Assembly (NCBI GenBank): GCA_029378245.1
Contig: JARKIF010000248.1
Location: 1 to 42,854, forward strand
Origin: Roridomyces roridus
Taxonomy: Eukaryota; Basidiomycota; Agaricomycetes; Agaricales; Mycenaceae
Direction: 5' to 3'
DNA: 42,854 bases
Shown piece after piece: positions 1 to 11,586 of the stretch (position 1 is the first letter of the stretch; every line of letters starts with the position of its first letter). Both the position numbers and the translations under genes were made by a program. The notes under the pieces are model-generated. The model did not search any database, was not told the origin of the DNA, and saw only the letters and a list, made by a program, of their open reading frames with translations.

Positions 1-169
1 CTCAGAATATGATCTCGAAATTCCCCGGCACAGGATGCGTGAACTTGGACAAGAACATCTTTGCACGGACACTGTAGGCTTTTCTATGTTACACGTAGCC
101 TCACGTAGCAGAAAGAGTTCTCTGAGATTCTATGAATCAGCCATCAGAAGAGCCCCGTGACCAGATACT

Positions 170-1658
170 ATGTATGGTGCTATTTTCTGGCATCTTATGA
201 CGTCCCCTTCTTCCTCTCAACGTCATAACCCCTCGATGACTGCCTCTCCAGTCTCCGCCCCGACCTCCACCAAGGCGGGGCCGCCTCCCGCCGTCGTTCC
301 CGTCGTTCCCGCTCCTACCAAGCGCCAAGCACATTCACTCGAGAAGAACCCATTCGAAGAGTCGTTCTCAGTGACCCCCGACTCGGACGAAAAACCATCC
401 GACAATGCATCCCGTAGTGAATCTCCGCCGCGGCCGACCCTCCCACCCCTCGCAGCCATTGCGTCACCCGCAGACCAATCCCAGTACTCCTGGGCCTTTT
501 CTCCGTCCCTCAACAACTCCCTGCGTGCAGGCCCGCTCTCTCCAGCCATGTTGACGGGCCCGCAGATCACGACCAACAGCCCGCTCATCTCCAGTTCGAT
601 CCAGCCTCTTTCCGTACAGGTCTCACACCCAGGACGGGTCTCACCCCCCGAACGGGTCTGACGCCGATCGTGGGTGGGCCGTCTGCGTTCCCGGCATCGC
701 CTGGTACGGCGGCGTTCCTCGCACTCATGAACAATTCGAGTGGCCCCGCGATGACCCCAAATACGTTAAATGCAATCACGGGAGTCCTTGATGCCGGTGG
801 ATACCAGTCACAGGACCAAGATTATCCCTCCCACTCCAATGCCAACGCTGCCACCAACAACGCTGCGAATGGTCTCTTTTTGCTTTCTCAAGCTCACCAG
901 GAGCTCACAAAGCGCGAGGAAGCCATGGCACGCGGCGTCAATGGCAACGGAACCATCAATGGCAACGGAACCATCAATGGCAGCGCCATTAATGGCGACG
1001 TCCCACCACCCCCCACAAAGCGCGGCACAAAGCGTAAAACGTCTCCCCTCGTCAATAATACCCAAGCGGCTGCCCCTGCCCCCCAACAACCCGCCCAATC
1101 CCGCAAGCGCACCCGCGCTAATACCGGGAGTAGTTTCTCATCGAATCGCCGGAACAAAGACATGGACGAGATTGACGACGACATGGACGACATGGATGAC
1201 ATGGACGGGGATGACGCAGAGGAGGACCTTGAGACCGTTGCCGTTCCGGCTTCCACCAACTCCCGCCGATCCAAAAAGCCCGAAACAGAGGAGGAGAAGC
1301 GAAAGAACTTTTTGGAAAGGAACCGACAGGGTTGGTACACCGTGTCTGTCTTTCTTATCCGCCGTCTAACGAAATGCGTTCAGCCGCCCTGAAATGTCGC
1401 CAGCGCAAGAAGGCGTGGCTTGCCCAACTCCAAACAAAGGTCGAATATCTTAGCAACGAGAACGAGCGTCTCACGTTGGCACTGGTCGCGTCGAGGGAGG
1501 AAATCTCGCGTCTTGGTGCGCTCGTCGGTGCAGCGGCACCGGGACCCCAGCCCGCCAGCACCGCACCAGTCAGTGTCAATATGAGCGTGTCCAAGGGCAC
1601 CTCCCGCGCTACCGTTGCAGCCAGCGCTGGGGGCGGAGGCGGTGGATATGGGTATTGA
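170..1658 (+). CDS. ATF/CREB-family bZIP transcription factor (Atf1-like)
   Basis: Nuclear sequence-specific activator of the Atf1 stress-response type. The N-terminal part carries the family motifs NPFEESF and SLRAGPLSPAMLTGP, then three RTGLTP repeats and VGGPSAFPASPGTAAF. A Glu-rich stretch with KKPETEEEKRKNFLERNRQ leads into the basic region. A GT-AG intron at 1331-1383, with CTAAC before its acceptor, splits the basic region: ERNRQ joins AALKCRQRKKAWL. A leucine zipper follows (LQTKVEYLSNENERLTLAL), then a Gly-rich end. The first ATG is at 170; the in-frame ATG at 197 (MTSPSSS) is an equally good start. The frame changes near position 565 between GPQ and the downstream QFDPASFRTGLTP. No GT-AG intron fits there; one extra G would restore the frame. 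The family call is secure, the exact orthologue less so. Confidence 0.88.
613..666 (+). repeat. Three 18-nt in-frame repeats encoding RTGLTP
   Basis: Three successive 18-base units each encode Arg-Thr-Gly-Leu-Thr-Pro inside the bZIP gene. This repeat is a recurring feature of the N-terminal regulatory region of fungal Atf1-type proteins, so it is probably functional rather than a simple expansion. Confidence 0.8.
943..978 (+). repeat. Two perfect 18-nt tandem copies (GNGTIN)
   Basis: Two identical 18-base units lie in tandem and are followed by a degenerate 15-base third copy ending at 993. They encode a low-complexity Gly/Asn/Thr/Ile linker in the bZIP protein. This is a good candidate for length variation between strains. 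Confidence 0.8.
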
Positions 1659-1849
1659 TGGCTTTTCCCCCGACTCCCCGTGCATACACGCATTCGCACG
1701 CAGCCTCGCCTTAAAAGGGGTCTGGACGTTTCCCCGTCATACATTATGCCTTTATGCGTTTCCTTTTTTCGTTTCTGTATCCGCATGTACTTTGAGCACG
1801 TAAAGAGAAGTCGCATTTTTGTTAGTACTGTATTGTATTTTCTTGACAT

Positions 1850-4800
1850 TCAGAATGCCCCGGGTCTCGAAGTCCAGACTGTCAACGGTTGATTCTCCAC
1901 CGCTCCCATACTGCTCTCTATCTGCGCCGTCAGCTTGAGAGCGAGCGAATCGATGCGGGCGCCGCCGGCGTCGTTGGCCCAGAGGGATATTGCCAGTGTG
2001 TTCAGGCCGTTGTAGTTGAGGATGCCTTGGGGCACAGGGAAAACGCTTTGTGGACCAATATTGTTCACTGACGGCTAATCAGTAGGATGAGAGCATGTGA
2101 GAATTGTTACCCACCGTATTTGCCGAAGGAATATCCGTTGACGTATATCTGAGCGCGGAAGTTGGATGGAGTCATCGACTTGGTGAGAGCGATGGCCAGA
2201 GGGTAATCGACACCTTGGGGAACATTGAGGTTAAATGTGGTGCGGTAGAAGGCGACGCCGGCGTGAGCGATGCCTTGGGTTGGAGCACCGCGCGCCCAGG
2301 CGGCGTCGTTGAAGCCCGGAAGGTGCCATCCTGTGAAAAATGAGCATCCAGTCACATGCGCGGGATAACGAAGCTTACCCTGACGTTCGCCGAACAGCCC
2401 GCCTTCGTTTAGAGGGCCGCGTGTGGTGTCGACGTACTTGAATAAATTTAGTCCAGAGCAGTCGATTGGATCAAGACAACATACGTCCTCGCCGCCTAGA
2501 TTTCCTGCAACTTTCCATATGGTCACGGAAGTAGAGTTGCTTCCGATAAAGTGATAATCCAGGACGCCGCGCGGCGTCTGGAAATCGTTGCCTGCGGCCC
2601 ACCAATCTTCTTCGTTTCCCATATGATCTTGCACAATTGTCAAGACATGCGTGGACGCTTTACGCAAACCCCCGCCGGGGAAAGCATGTGTGCCATTAAA
2701 GTCGGCAAAGTTGGGATCCCCTGTGGTGGCAAGGTGAGGAAAGTTAATGAGATATGAATCGCAGGCTGTACCTTCCCATGAGCCAATAAACGTCGCGTCC
2801 AACCAAACGGAATACCCGAAAGCCGCGCCGCCCTGCATGTGCACTGCGAAACCCTCCTCGGCGCCCGTGGCGGTGAAATGCGCCCGCCAGAGGATGTTTC
2901 CGGTGTGGAAACCGTAGTCGCCAGCGTAAAGAACAACAGGCGTGAGAGGTGCCAAGGCGTTTATCGTCGTGGTATGATTTGCTACAGTCCACAAGGCGTC
3001 AGAGTATTGAGGCTGGATCTCTGGAAGCGAGTCGGCGGTTTTCTGTACACGACAGTGAGTGAGTGGATCATCCACTTCGAGAAACATACCCATTGGAGCG
3101 TCGATAGATCGGGTAGGGTCACTGTCGGAAGGACTGCCGTCTTCTGAGCAGTAAGAGTCCCGTATTTGGTCTTTGCCAAAGACAATTTAACACCATTCAG
3201 AGTCGCCGATGTGAAAGCGCCGGGGGCAATAATCTCAAACGAAACGGGGTGCGTCGAGTTGAGATCGCCTGTGAAGGCGAGAGTGTTGCCTGTGCTCGTC
3301 ACTGATCGAATGAGATATCCTCCCTTGATGACAATCGGGTTCGCAGTGTCGAATTGTGCGAATGCACCCGCGGAAGGGAGGTGCAGGACCCAGAACTGAT
3401 ATGCGCTTTCCCGATCTATCGCCTGTGAGATGACGCCGCGTAACAAGTTGTATTCATACCTAGAATGTACAAAAGAGTATTGTTGCCAATCTCGACCACG
3501 GTTTGCCCAGTCGTGGTATATTGCAAAGCAAGACTGTTGTTCGACAGCACTTGGGTCTTGATCTTGCCCGTTCCGGAAATGACGGTAGCTGCCGGGGGAG
3601 CAGAGGAGAACTTGAACGTAGTTTCGTGAAGCTCCCCGCTGTTGCCGTACACCAGAACGACGTCCCGTTCGTCGATGGTAGCCCTGAGAACACGAGGGAT
3701 CAAGATTTCCGAACCCAGGAACCCACCCAACGCACCATGTCAATATCTCCCCAGTCGAGTAGAGCAGGGTCGATTGCCCTGCTTCGTAATCGACCACGTG
3801 GATTTTGGAGTCTTTGCCATTCAGAGCGAGGTTTCCACCAAGAATTGGGATGGTGAGAGTCCCGATGCTGGTAGGAACGGTCAAAGTGTACGTCTGGACG
3901 GCGTCGGTCGATGCATCGAGTTGTCTGTGCTAGTTAGCTTCTTTGGGTGCAAGTAACTGCCTATATACCTGACGACGTAGAAACCAGTTTTGTTCCCGAC
4001 GGCGTCCAGAACCTGGGTGGTTTTCAGCGCTTGATTGCCCGTAAAGGAACTTTGGGTGTTGAATATATTGATGGGGCGTGAGGTGAGGAAAGCGGGGGAG
4101 ACTGCGCGGAAATTGGCCTGTAGCTTGAGCTCGTAGTACTTTTCCCGCAATGTTCTATCCTCTGCTATGGCAGCACCCTATAACAACATGAGTAGGTGCG
4201 ATAGCTGTTTTTGACAAGCCCACATAATCATAGGACGTATAAACGCCTGCAGTCGAGTCAGATGGATAAGAGCAGGCAAATCTGACAGTTTGTTACCGGG
4301 ATGAGCGATGCCTCCCCAATTGGTGCCTCCGAATACCATGTATAAGTTGAGCATCGTAGTCGACATGGCGAATTCATTCTTGTAGAAGACTTGGAAGATT
4401 GAGAAGAATGGAAGTTTTAGAAGTAGTAGTGCAGACCTCGCTCAAATGCGGGACCCGTAAGTTGGGCGCAGTTCTCGTATCCAGCGCCACCCCAGGCATC
4501 CAACGAGCCCCCTTGGAATTCAAATACTGCATTAGGGGACTGGGGGCTGTACTGCAGATGGGCGCCCCAGAAGTACCTGAGAGGCTCTGAAAAAAGCAGA
4601 GAAAAGGAGGAACAAAGACCTACTCTGTACTATCGACAGCACCGGACAACCAATCGTCGGGAAACGAGCAGTTGAAGCCATTGGGGTATGAATCATAGCC
4701 ATAAATATCGATATCGGTGAAATGACCGCCGGGCCAAGCGTCGTTCACTGTGAGTGGCACAGTCACACCACTTTCCCGCTACCAAATGTTAGAGAGGCCA

Positions 4801-5755
4801 AGACGAAAAGAAACACGCCTACCAGGAGACTCTTCAACTCGCTTTCGTAGGCGAAATCCTCCGTATAGGGCGGCTGATAGCCACTGTATTCATTTTCGAC
4901 TTGCACAAGGATAACTGGGCCGCCGTTTGTGATTTGGTTTGCAGCCAACTGTGTTCCAATCGCCTTCATATCTGTCCTCTGCATTTCAAGACGGGACGTG
5001 ACAGCGACTAGAAACTTACAGCCAGCGGAAGCGTCGATAAAGGACGCGTTTGAAGTCCTCCAGAGACCGGCAGTGTGCTGTCCCCATCCTGGCCAAAAAA
5101 TCAATATTTGTACCAAAAAAATCAATATGAATCGACATACCTGGAAGTCCCCCGCCGGTCACTTCAGCATTTATATATGGCCTACGATGCTCGTCGGTGC
5201 TCAAGACAGCAAAAGGAGGAGTTCAAACCCTGGGCGCGCAATGATGTAAATTCCAGCCTTCATTGCGGCGTCGAAAAAGGGCTGCAAGTCGCGGAATCCT
5301 TCAAAGGATATTTCGCCCCTCTTGGGCTCGTGCATACCCCAATGGAAATAGGCTGAAACCGCGTTGAAGCCCATGGATCTAGATATTATTCGCTCATTTT
5401 TTCAAGGTGATTTATTCATCCGCACTGACTTGACTTTCTGGAAGACATCGAGATGGAGGCTCTGGACCGGCATGCTATTTTCGTTTCAACACCAGGTATT
5501 GGCAAACCCGCGATGATACCCACCGGAACGGATGAACCTCTCCACTGAAAATGTTCACTCGGGTTCCGTTGATGAAGAGCGAATATTCATCCCAGGTGAC
5601 CTGAATGTATGGTTAGATACGAGATGGGGCGGGAACATGAAAGGTACCATATTTTGCAGCCCATCTGTTTCGGTCTGGCGTGGAAGTCGCAAACCTGGTG
5701 CCCGCGCGCCGACGAGCGCGGTGAGCGCACATAGAAATGCTCTGCGAAGAAACAT
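1850..5755 (-). CDS. lacA: Secreted beta-galactosidase, GH35 family (LacA type)
   Basis: Hydrolyses terminal beta-D-galactosides outside the cell. The gene starts at 5755 with a signal peptide ([19 protein letters not shown]). It is cut by many short introns, the first at 5647-5601, after which [15 protein letters not shown] and GEVHPFR follow. Visible GH35 hallmarks are the NAEVTGGG strand, the acid/base motif [14 protein letters not shown], the nucleophile region [13 protein letters not shown] and FGGTNWGG. The C-terminal half contains the jelly-roll domains, including [11 protein letters not shown] and [13 protein letters not shown], ending at the stop at 1850. All exons I joined keep one frame, and both catalytic glutamates are present. 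Size and domain order fit fungal LacA enzymes of about 1,000 residues. The convergent bZIP gene ends about 190 bp away. Substrate preference, for example plant galactan, cannot be judged. Confidence 0.93.
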
Positions 5756-6012
5756 TGCAGGGAGATGTCAACCAGCTTTTCGTTTTATGCAGGGCAGGAC
5801 CATGTTGCGGGATTTCCTCGGCTTACCACCTGATGAGAGGGAATTCAAGCTGACTTCTTAGAAGTTAGGCGGCCGGGCCGTTCAAAGCTCGTGTCACTGC
5901 TGACTCGTCATGCCAGCCCGACATCAATCCGCCGAAAAGGTGGTTCTCAGAAAGCTTACAAACAGTAACCGGCCCTAGAGTAAAAAATAATCATTAGAAC
6001 TATGATAGTACA

Positions 6013-7138
6013 TTAGGAGGACTTGACGAGTTCCTCCCAAGGCGGCAGGTCAAAATAACTGGGGAGCTTGTCCCATATGAGTTGTCGCTGGTGGTTCGAG
6101 TTGGTGAATGACACATTGTAGCAATTGTCGCACACCGCCTTGCGGAACGACGCCCACGGAAATTTTATCGAAAATATGCCAGGGCATCCATTGCCAAGTG
6201 AGGCCTCGAGGCTTTGCAGCCATCGGAGCTTGGAGCTGTCGCAGCGCTGGGGAGAGACACAGTTGGGGATGGTGAGGCTGCCGGTCAGAAAGGCAAAGAC
6301 CTCAGAGCGGAGGGCTAGAAGGAGATTCTGCCGCCCCCGGATGCAGGAGCGCTTGTCAGGCCAATCCAGTTCGAGGTGTTTTCCGTCGATTGAGCTCACG
6401 CCATCTAGGATGTCGTTTATCTCGATTGAGTCGGCGCACAAGTAGAATGAGGCAGGGAGTAGGGCATGGTGACGCGTTTCTTTTGCTAAGAGAAGCACTG
6501 CAAAGGGTCGGGCGTTGAAGACCTCCATAGCAGTGTCCTTGCGAATTTCCCATTCCTGAGGTATTCAGTTTGGATAGCCGATGCGTTCGCGCCACGTACC
6601 TGTAAAGTGGTTGGATACAGAGAAGCGATATGGTTTAAACTCCGTCTGCGTAGAGAATCCACGTTGTATTTCGTGCTGAGTCGTAATATGGCAGCAATTA
6701 GCAGAAAGTCGGTGGTCTCTGCAGGATCATAGTAGCTACCAGGTTGAGCGTAGTGTAGTTATTGCTTTCAAAAAGGGGGTTACCCAACGCGGTGTATCGC
6801 TTGCAAAAAATGCTTCAAGTCCAGCGGGTCGTCGTATACATTCACCACAGGACAACCGTCGTCACTGGTGTCGTTCGACCCAACGACGAGCATATCATTA
6901 AAGATCTGTAGGATACACAAGCGTTGGGCGCGACATGAATGGCCGGGAGGCTTACGGTCGAATTGGCAGCCAGAATCCCTTTGAACACCTTGAATTGGGT
7001 GCCTTGGGCCTCGAGAATGATGGTGCCATCGTCAAACCAGACGTCAGGGGAGCGTTTGGTGATTCTGGCGGCACTGGGGCGAGAGGGAGGTACCGGTACC
7101 TCAAAAAGACTCTCGGCCGGTTCCAACTTCAAGGCCAT
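6013..7138 (-). CDS. BTB/POZ domain protein
   Basis: Member of the large basidiomycete BTB family, which is presumed to mediate protein-protein contacts or act as ubiquitin-ligase adaptors. The start at 7138 gives MALKLEPAESLFEVP, followed by the BTB core: RSPDVWFDDGTIILEAQGTQ, FKVFKGILAANST, then, after an intron, IFNDMLVVGSNDTSDDGCP and DDPLDLKHFLQAIHR. Another intron precedes YYDPAETTDFLLIAAILRLS and KYNVDSLRRRSLNHIASLYP, the helical BACK-like part. The last exon encodes a Cys-containing C-terminal region with CDNC and ends in PPWEELVKSS. All junctions are GT-AG and in frame. No partner or specific function can be inferred. Confidence 0.82.
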
Positions 7139-7583
7139 TTCATAGGTTTGTGGAAGCCAAGGGAAGCCAAGGGACGGCAGCGGAGAACCCTATGCAGTAT
7201 GTTCGTGTTTGGCAGAGCCATCAATGGCAAGAGTTTCGATGCCGCTGCTACTTACGGGCCACGGTGGCTAAATTTCAAGGGAGATAGGGAGATAGGGAGA
7301 TAAGAACACACTCGCATTGAGATTCAATTTTATAAGTGAACGATGCCTCCAAGGGTGGCATTGATGCAGACGCATAGGGTTGATTTCTGATCTCCGCTGA
7401 CTGACAGCACTTTTGGTGACTTCAAGCTGATCCTGGTTCATGTGATCTCTAGTTCGTCTCTTTCACCCACGACAGCGAACTGAGCTACTCGCCCAGTGCC
7501 TGGTCCCCGGCACTCAAGCTTTCCCTCTTTTGTTCCCACTGTCCTATCCAGGATTTTCCATTCGTTATTTCTTAATAAACGCG
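7139..7583. other. Divergent intergenic region, no gene seen
   Basis: This 445-bp interval lies between the BTB gene (leftward) and the coiled-coil orphan (rightward), so both promoters must lie here. It contains a short imperfect repeat around GGAAGCCAAG at 7152-7173 and three perfect 8-base units at 7279-7302. Towards 7584 it is pyrimidine-rich. No further coding region is supported. Confidence 0.6.
7279..7302. repeat. Perfect 3 x 8-bp tandem repeat (GGGAGATA)
   Basis: Three identical copies of GGGAGATA lie head to tail in the divergent promoter interval between the BTB and coiled-coil genes. It is a purine-rich microsatellite-like tract. It could be a promoter element or simple slippage, and the sequence alone does not decide. 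Confidence 0.85.
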
Positions 7584-10500
7584 ATGCAGGTCGACGAAAT
7601 CGCAAAGCACAGGGTTCGTCTTTTTCTCCCTTTCCCTTGCTTTCCAACTCAACCCAATGTAGTTCGAGTCTTTCAAGCTGGGACTTCCGTCTCCCACTGC
7701 GCCTGTGGCTCCCAAGCACCGCCATGCCCGCTCTCATTCGCGCAATGCCTCCATTTCCTCCCTCGCATCGTTGCCTCCCACGACCACCCATGATATACCA
7801 CCCTCTCAATCTCTCCCTTCGATGAAGCGTAACTCGCACCATCGTCGCATTTCCTCCGTCTCCACCCGCCGCGAGTCCGCCGAAATGATGGGTGTTTCAG
7901 TCGCCGATCCCTCAGCAGCCCCTGCTGAAGAGGCTGGCGATGAGCGCATCCGCGCCCTATTGTCCCTGGAGGGCAAACGGGATGCTTCCTACTCCAAGGT
8001 AGAGATCCCAGAGCTCCCCACGCCCTTCGATTTTCGTAAGCTCCTCTTGCATCAAATTCCTGGTGCCTGGTCTCACTTTTTTCCTGCAGCAACCAAGCCT
8101 TCCTTTCCTCCGGGTTCCGGCGCATTCATGAACTCTGCCAAACGGGACTCCTTTAAGCCCTCCATATCCAAGGATTTCCTTGGAACGCTTATCGAGGAGG
8201 AGGAGGAAGAGGAAGATGAGGACAAAGTGCGCGCACCGCCTACTCTCATGACCCCAACGATGCCCCCCACTCGTAACTCGGGTCGCCCTCGCCCGGCGCA
8301 CCTGAGTTTGCGCCCACTATCTCTAACTCCGGATAACCTTCCCTTGCTCAATGGTTCTCCCTGTTTGCCCACCCCTCCGTCCCCCAGGCGATCGAGCCTC
8401 AAGCTACTGGCTCTCGCACCGGAGGCCAGTGTTACCCGGAGTACTCCGTCGCCTACCCCGCTCCGTCCTAGACCCGTCTTGAATCTCAAATTGGGTGCAG
8501 AGACGTCGTCTCCAGAAGAAACCAGTCGCCAGCCCATCAGGAGAAGCAGCATATCATACAAATCGTCCCCCGCCGGTGTCACTGGTCTCCCGACTCCTGA
8601 AACTACTCCCACATGCTCTGAACGGCGGTTTTCTGGCTACTCGATCTCCAGTCGGGGCAGCCAGAGCAGCACGACCAGCAACAGGTTGAGTGTGACGGAC
8701 GAAGACTTGACCACTACTCGGCCGCTTAGTGCTAGCGAGCAGCACTTTCTTTTCAGAAGTCACAACGCTCTTCTGGCACGCATCACCGACCTGGAGCGTG
8801 CCTTGTCCTTTCGAAACAGCAGCGGCAATTTTCGAGAAGGGCTTTCACGCCCTTCTTCGGTTGCTTCTGCTCTTTCTGATCTTTCCCGTTCCTCTTCCGG
8901 TTCGGACGAGTCATCCAGCGAACCGCTAGACGAGATGCTTTCTCTCGTTGCAGACCTCAAAGCAGAGCGCGATGAACTCAAGCGTGATGTTGATGGCTGG
9001 CGAGTGCGTGTTGGTGATATGGAGAAGCAGCTCGGGGTGTTTGGAAACCGCGTGGAGGTGGAAAGGCGCGATGCGTGGGTCGCGCGTACCCGGGTTGGGT
9101 TGCTGGAGGTTGAGCGGAGTGGTCTGGAGAAACGTGTGGGTGATCTGGAGGCAGAGAATGGCCGACTGCTGAAGGGAGAGCAAGATCTGAAACAGCAGGT
9201 TGCACGACTACTCGCGGAGAAGGAGCAGATGGCGGCGGAATTGCAGGACGCCAGGGGGAAAGCACGCGATGCTGATCCGCTGGGCACACCTCGAGCTTTC
9301 GATGGTCCTGTCGTTTCGATGAGACCCGTTGCTCCAGCGATGAAGCGGGGCCTCGGATTCACGTCCTTGGACTCAGAGAGTTCTGCAACGGATGTCGAGG
9401 ATGGCACTTTCCAGTCATTCGGAATGTCGTTTAAACTGCGGGCGGTCGAGGAAGAAGACGATGAGGAGGAGGACAATGGCCTGGCGGGATACGAGGACGC
9501 GGATGAAATCGACGACGTCATGATTAGCCCTTCATCCTCGTTTGGATCTGTCGAAGAGTTTTGCCCGCGGCTGCCTCCCGCTCCTCAGCCACAGACCGTT
9601 GCTCCCGCCCCGACACATGTGAACCGTGCTTCCATCTCCAAGACTTGGACATTCCCGAAAGGGGTGCAAGCGTCGTCCGTCCAGCGCGACAGCCCCGAAG
9701 TGGACCGATTCTTTGGATGCCTCCAGGACATCGATGACCCCCCCTCCCCCTCATCCCCGCTTTACTCGGAATACGACGAAGAAGCGAGCAAAGGCATGTT
9801 TGCCAAGGGCTTGAGCTACCCTGACAGCGCCAACTCTTGCTTCGTTCTACCCGTTGGCGTGTTGACTACTGTGGAGGGTGCTTTCGAGGTCTTGGATGTC
9901 GTCGAGGAAGCGGATGAAGAGGAGGACGAGGAAACCGAGGCCGAAACCATTGTTGAAGACGGAGAGGTCAATAATGGCATCAAGATTACCTTTACCCCGC
10001 CGCAGGAGGAAAGCATGCAATTGCCGACGCCCTTGGCCGTCCCGTCCAAAAAGCCGTCTTTACCGTTCTTCGAGGATGAAGACGAAGAGGAAGCCTCAAC
10101 AGTGCCCTTCAATTTCGGCAGGCCACGATCTACTTCTCCAGAGGTTGCGACTTCTCCGGTCGCCCATTCTCGAGTTGCATCGCCGTCCTCGATTCCTCGT
10201 CCTGCGAACAAGCCTGCGTTTTTCACTCTCGTGTCTCCTCCTAGATCATCGGCAGACAATACGTTTGTGACTCCCCCAAACAAACGGCCATCCTTCATTC
10301 CCCAGCCCACGTCTCCCACGCGAAGCAAGATAACGTCCACATCTGTGAGGCCGAGTGCAACCTTCATCCGTCAACCAAATCGCAATAGCCCCGTCACTCA
10401 AAACACAAACGGTTCGGCAATTCCTAGACTTCGTCCTCGTACGTGTTACTGATTTATGGGCAGCCGACGTAGCGCCTCATTCACCTCCTAGAGACAACTC

Positions 10501-10855
10501 AACTGCCAACCAGGACTCAGTCATGAGTAGCGTCGACTGGTCGGATCGCAATATACCAACAACATCATCGCCCTCTTTTGCATCGTCTTCCTTTTCCTCC
10601 CTCATGTCCTCTCCGCTTGCGGGGAGACTCTCGTTCCAAACGTTTACGAACTACATCCCATCTTGGGGTACGACACCTCCCCGTGGCCCTCATGGTGATG
10701 CCGCAGGGCATGATTCGAGGGCCGCAGCTTCACCGGCTGGTCCGGCGAAGCGAGGGTTTGTTTCCAAGCAAAGCCAGCTGGAGCGTCTGAAGAATCGTTT
10801 GGAACTTGAAGCACGTGGCGGAAAGAAGTTGGACGACGATGCGGTTTTTCTGTGA
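7584..10855 (+). CDS. Large Ser-rich coiled-coil protein of unknown function
   Basis: I do not recognise a named family. The start is ATG 7584 (MQVDEIAKHR). An intron at 7614-7662 leads in frame to ESFKLGLPSPTAPVAPKHRH. The long reading frame opens with a GTG at 7705, which is not a eukaryotic start, so the upstream exon is needed. The protein of about 1,060 residues has a Ser/Arg-rich N-terminus. A short conserved-looking segment (SASEQHFLFRSHNALLARI) follows, then a coiled coil of about 100 residues beginning ADLKAERDELKRDVDGW. Next come acidic runs (EEEDDEEEDNGL, EEADEEEDEETEAET) and a basic Ser/Pro-rich tail. A very short intron after 10438 joins the last exon, which ends KKLDDDAVFL. No membrane segment is visible. 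A cytoskeletal or scaffold role is only a guess from composition. Confidence 0.75.
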
Positions 10856-11106
10856 TGGTGCGTCTTGTCTGCAGCTGTGCGGTCTGTTACTGACCGTTTT
10901 CCAGTTGTGATGTAGTTGATTTCTTTGGTTCATGATCTTTCTGTACTTGACTGTAAAAATCCCTTCGAATTACTGGACGGCTTGACGTCGTCTGCAGTAT
11001 ATGAACGCTGTATCGTTATTTTGCTACTATTCGTAGACACGATTCAACTCAGCCATGTTTGTGTTTGACGGCGTTAGCAATCAGCCACACTTGACCCATC
11101 CACACC

Positions 11107-11501
11107 ATGTCCTTTCTCAAGCGCGGAATGATGCGCCATTGGTTTGCCGTTGAGGTTAGCTCTCTGTGTCGCGTTTGTGGGACGGCGCTGACCATGACGC
11201 TCAGGCGACCCCGATTTATGTCCTTGTAGGCGGAGCCTGCATGGGTGCATCCTGGTGAGTCTCACCGGTCAGCTCGGTTCCATCTTACCGAAAACCCAGG
11301 TACCTTTACCGCCTTGCAACCGGACCGTCTGTCGTCTGGACCAAGACCAACCCTCAGCCGTGGAACAGCATCTCGCAGAGCCAGGGAACGAAGCTCCTCG
11401 AGGTCAATCACAAGTTTGACGACCAGTGCGTTATACGCTCTCTCTCTCTAGGAGAAACTTCATTCTGACAACTGCCCAGCTGGAAGCGCGACAAGTTGTA
11501 A
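11107..11501 (+). CDS. NADH:ubiquinone reductase MLRQ/B12D-type small subunit
   Basis: Small mitochondrial inner-membrane protein of about 81 residues. It is assembled from four exons: 11107-11154, 11205-11254, 11300-11425 and 11480-11501. The spliced product starts MSFLKRGMMRHWFAVEATPI, has one hydrophobic span (YVLVGGACMGASWYLYRLA), then GPSVVWTKTNPQPWN and GTKLLEVNHKFDDHWKRDKL before TAA. The order of WFAVE, a single transmembrane helix, the VVWTK-NP-PW motif and a short basic end is typical of the fungal MLRQ/B12D (NDUFA4-like) family linked to complex I or IV. Every junction is GT-AG and in frame. Each exon is too small to stand out as an ORF, so it is easily missed. Confidence 0.87.
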
Positions 11502-11586
11502 ATTGTGCATAAAGTAGAATGAACAGTTTTATACGGCGCTGTGATTGAGTGATCCGCATATACCAGCACCTCCTCCTTGAATTCTT

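Noticed and set aside
7705..7707. GTG start for the large coiled-coil frame
   Set aside because: Nuclear eukaryotic genes do not start at GTG; an upstream ATG at 7584 plus a GT-AG intron at 7614-7662 gives a continuous frame.
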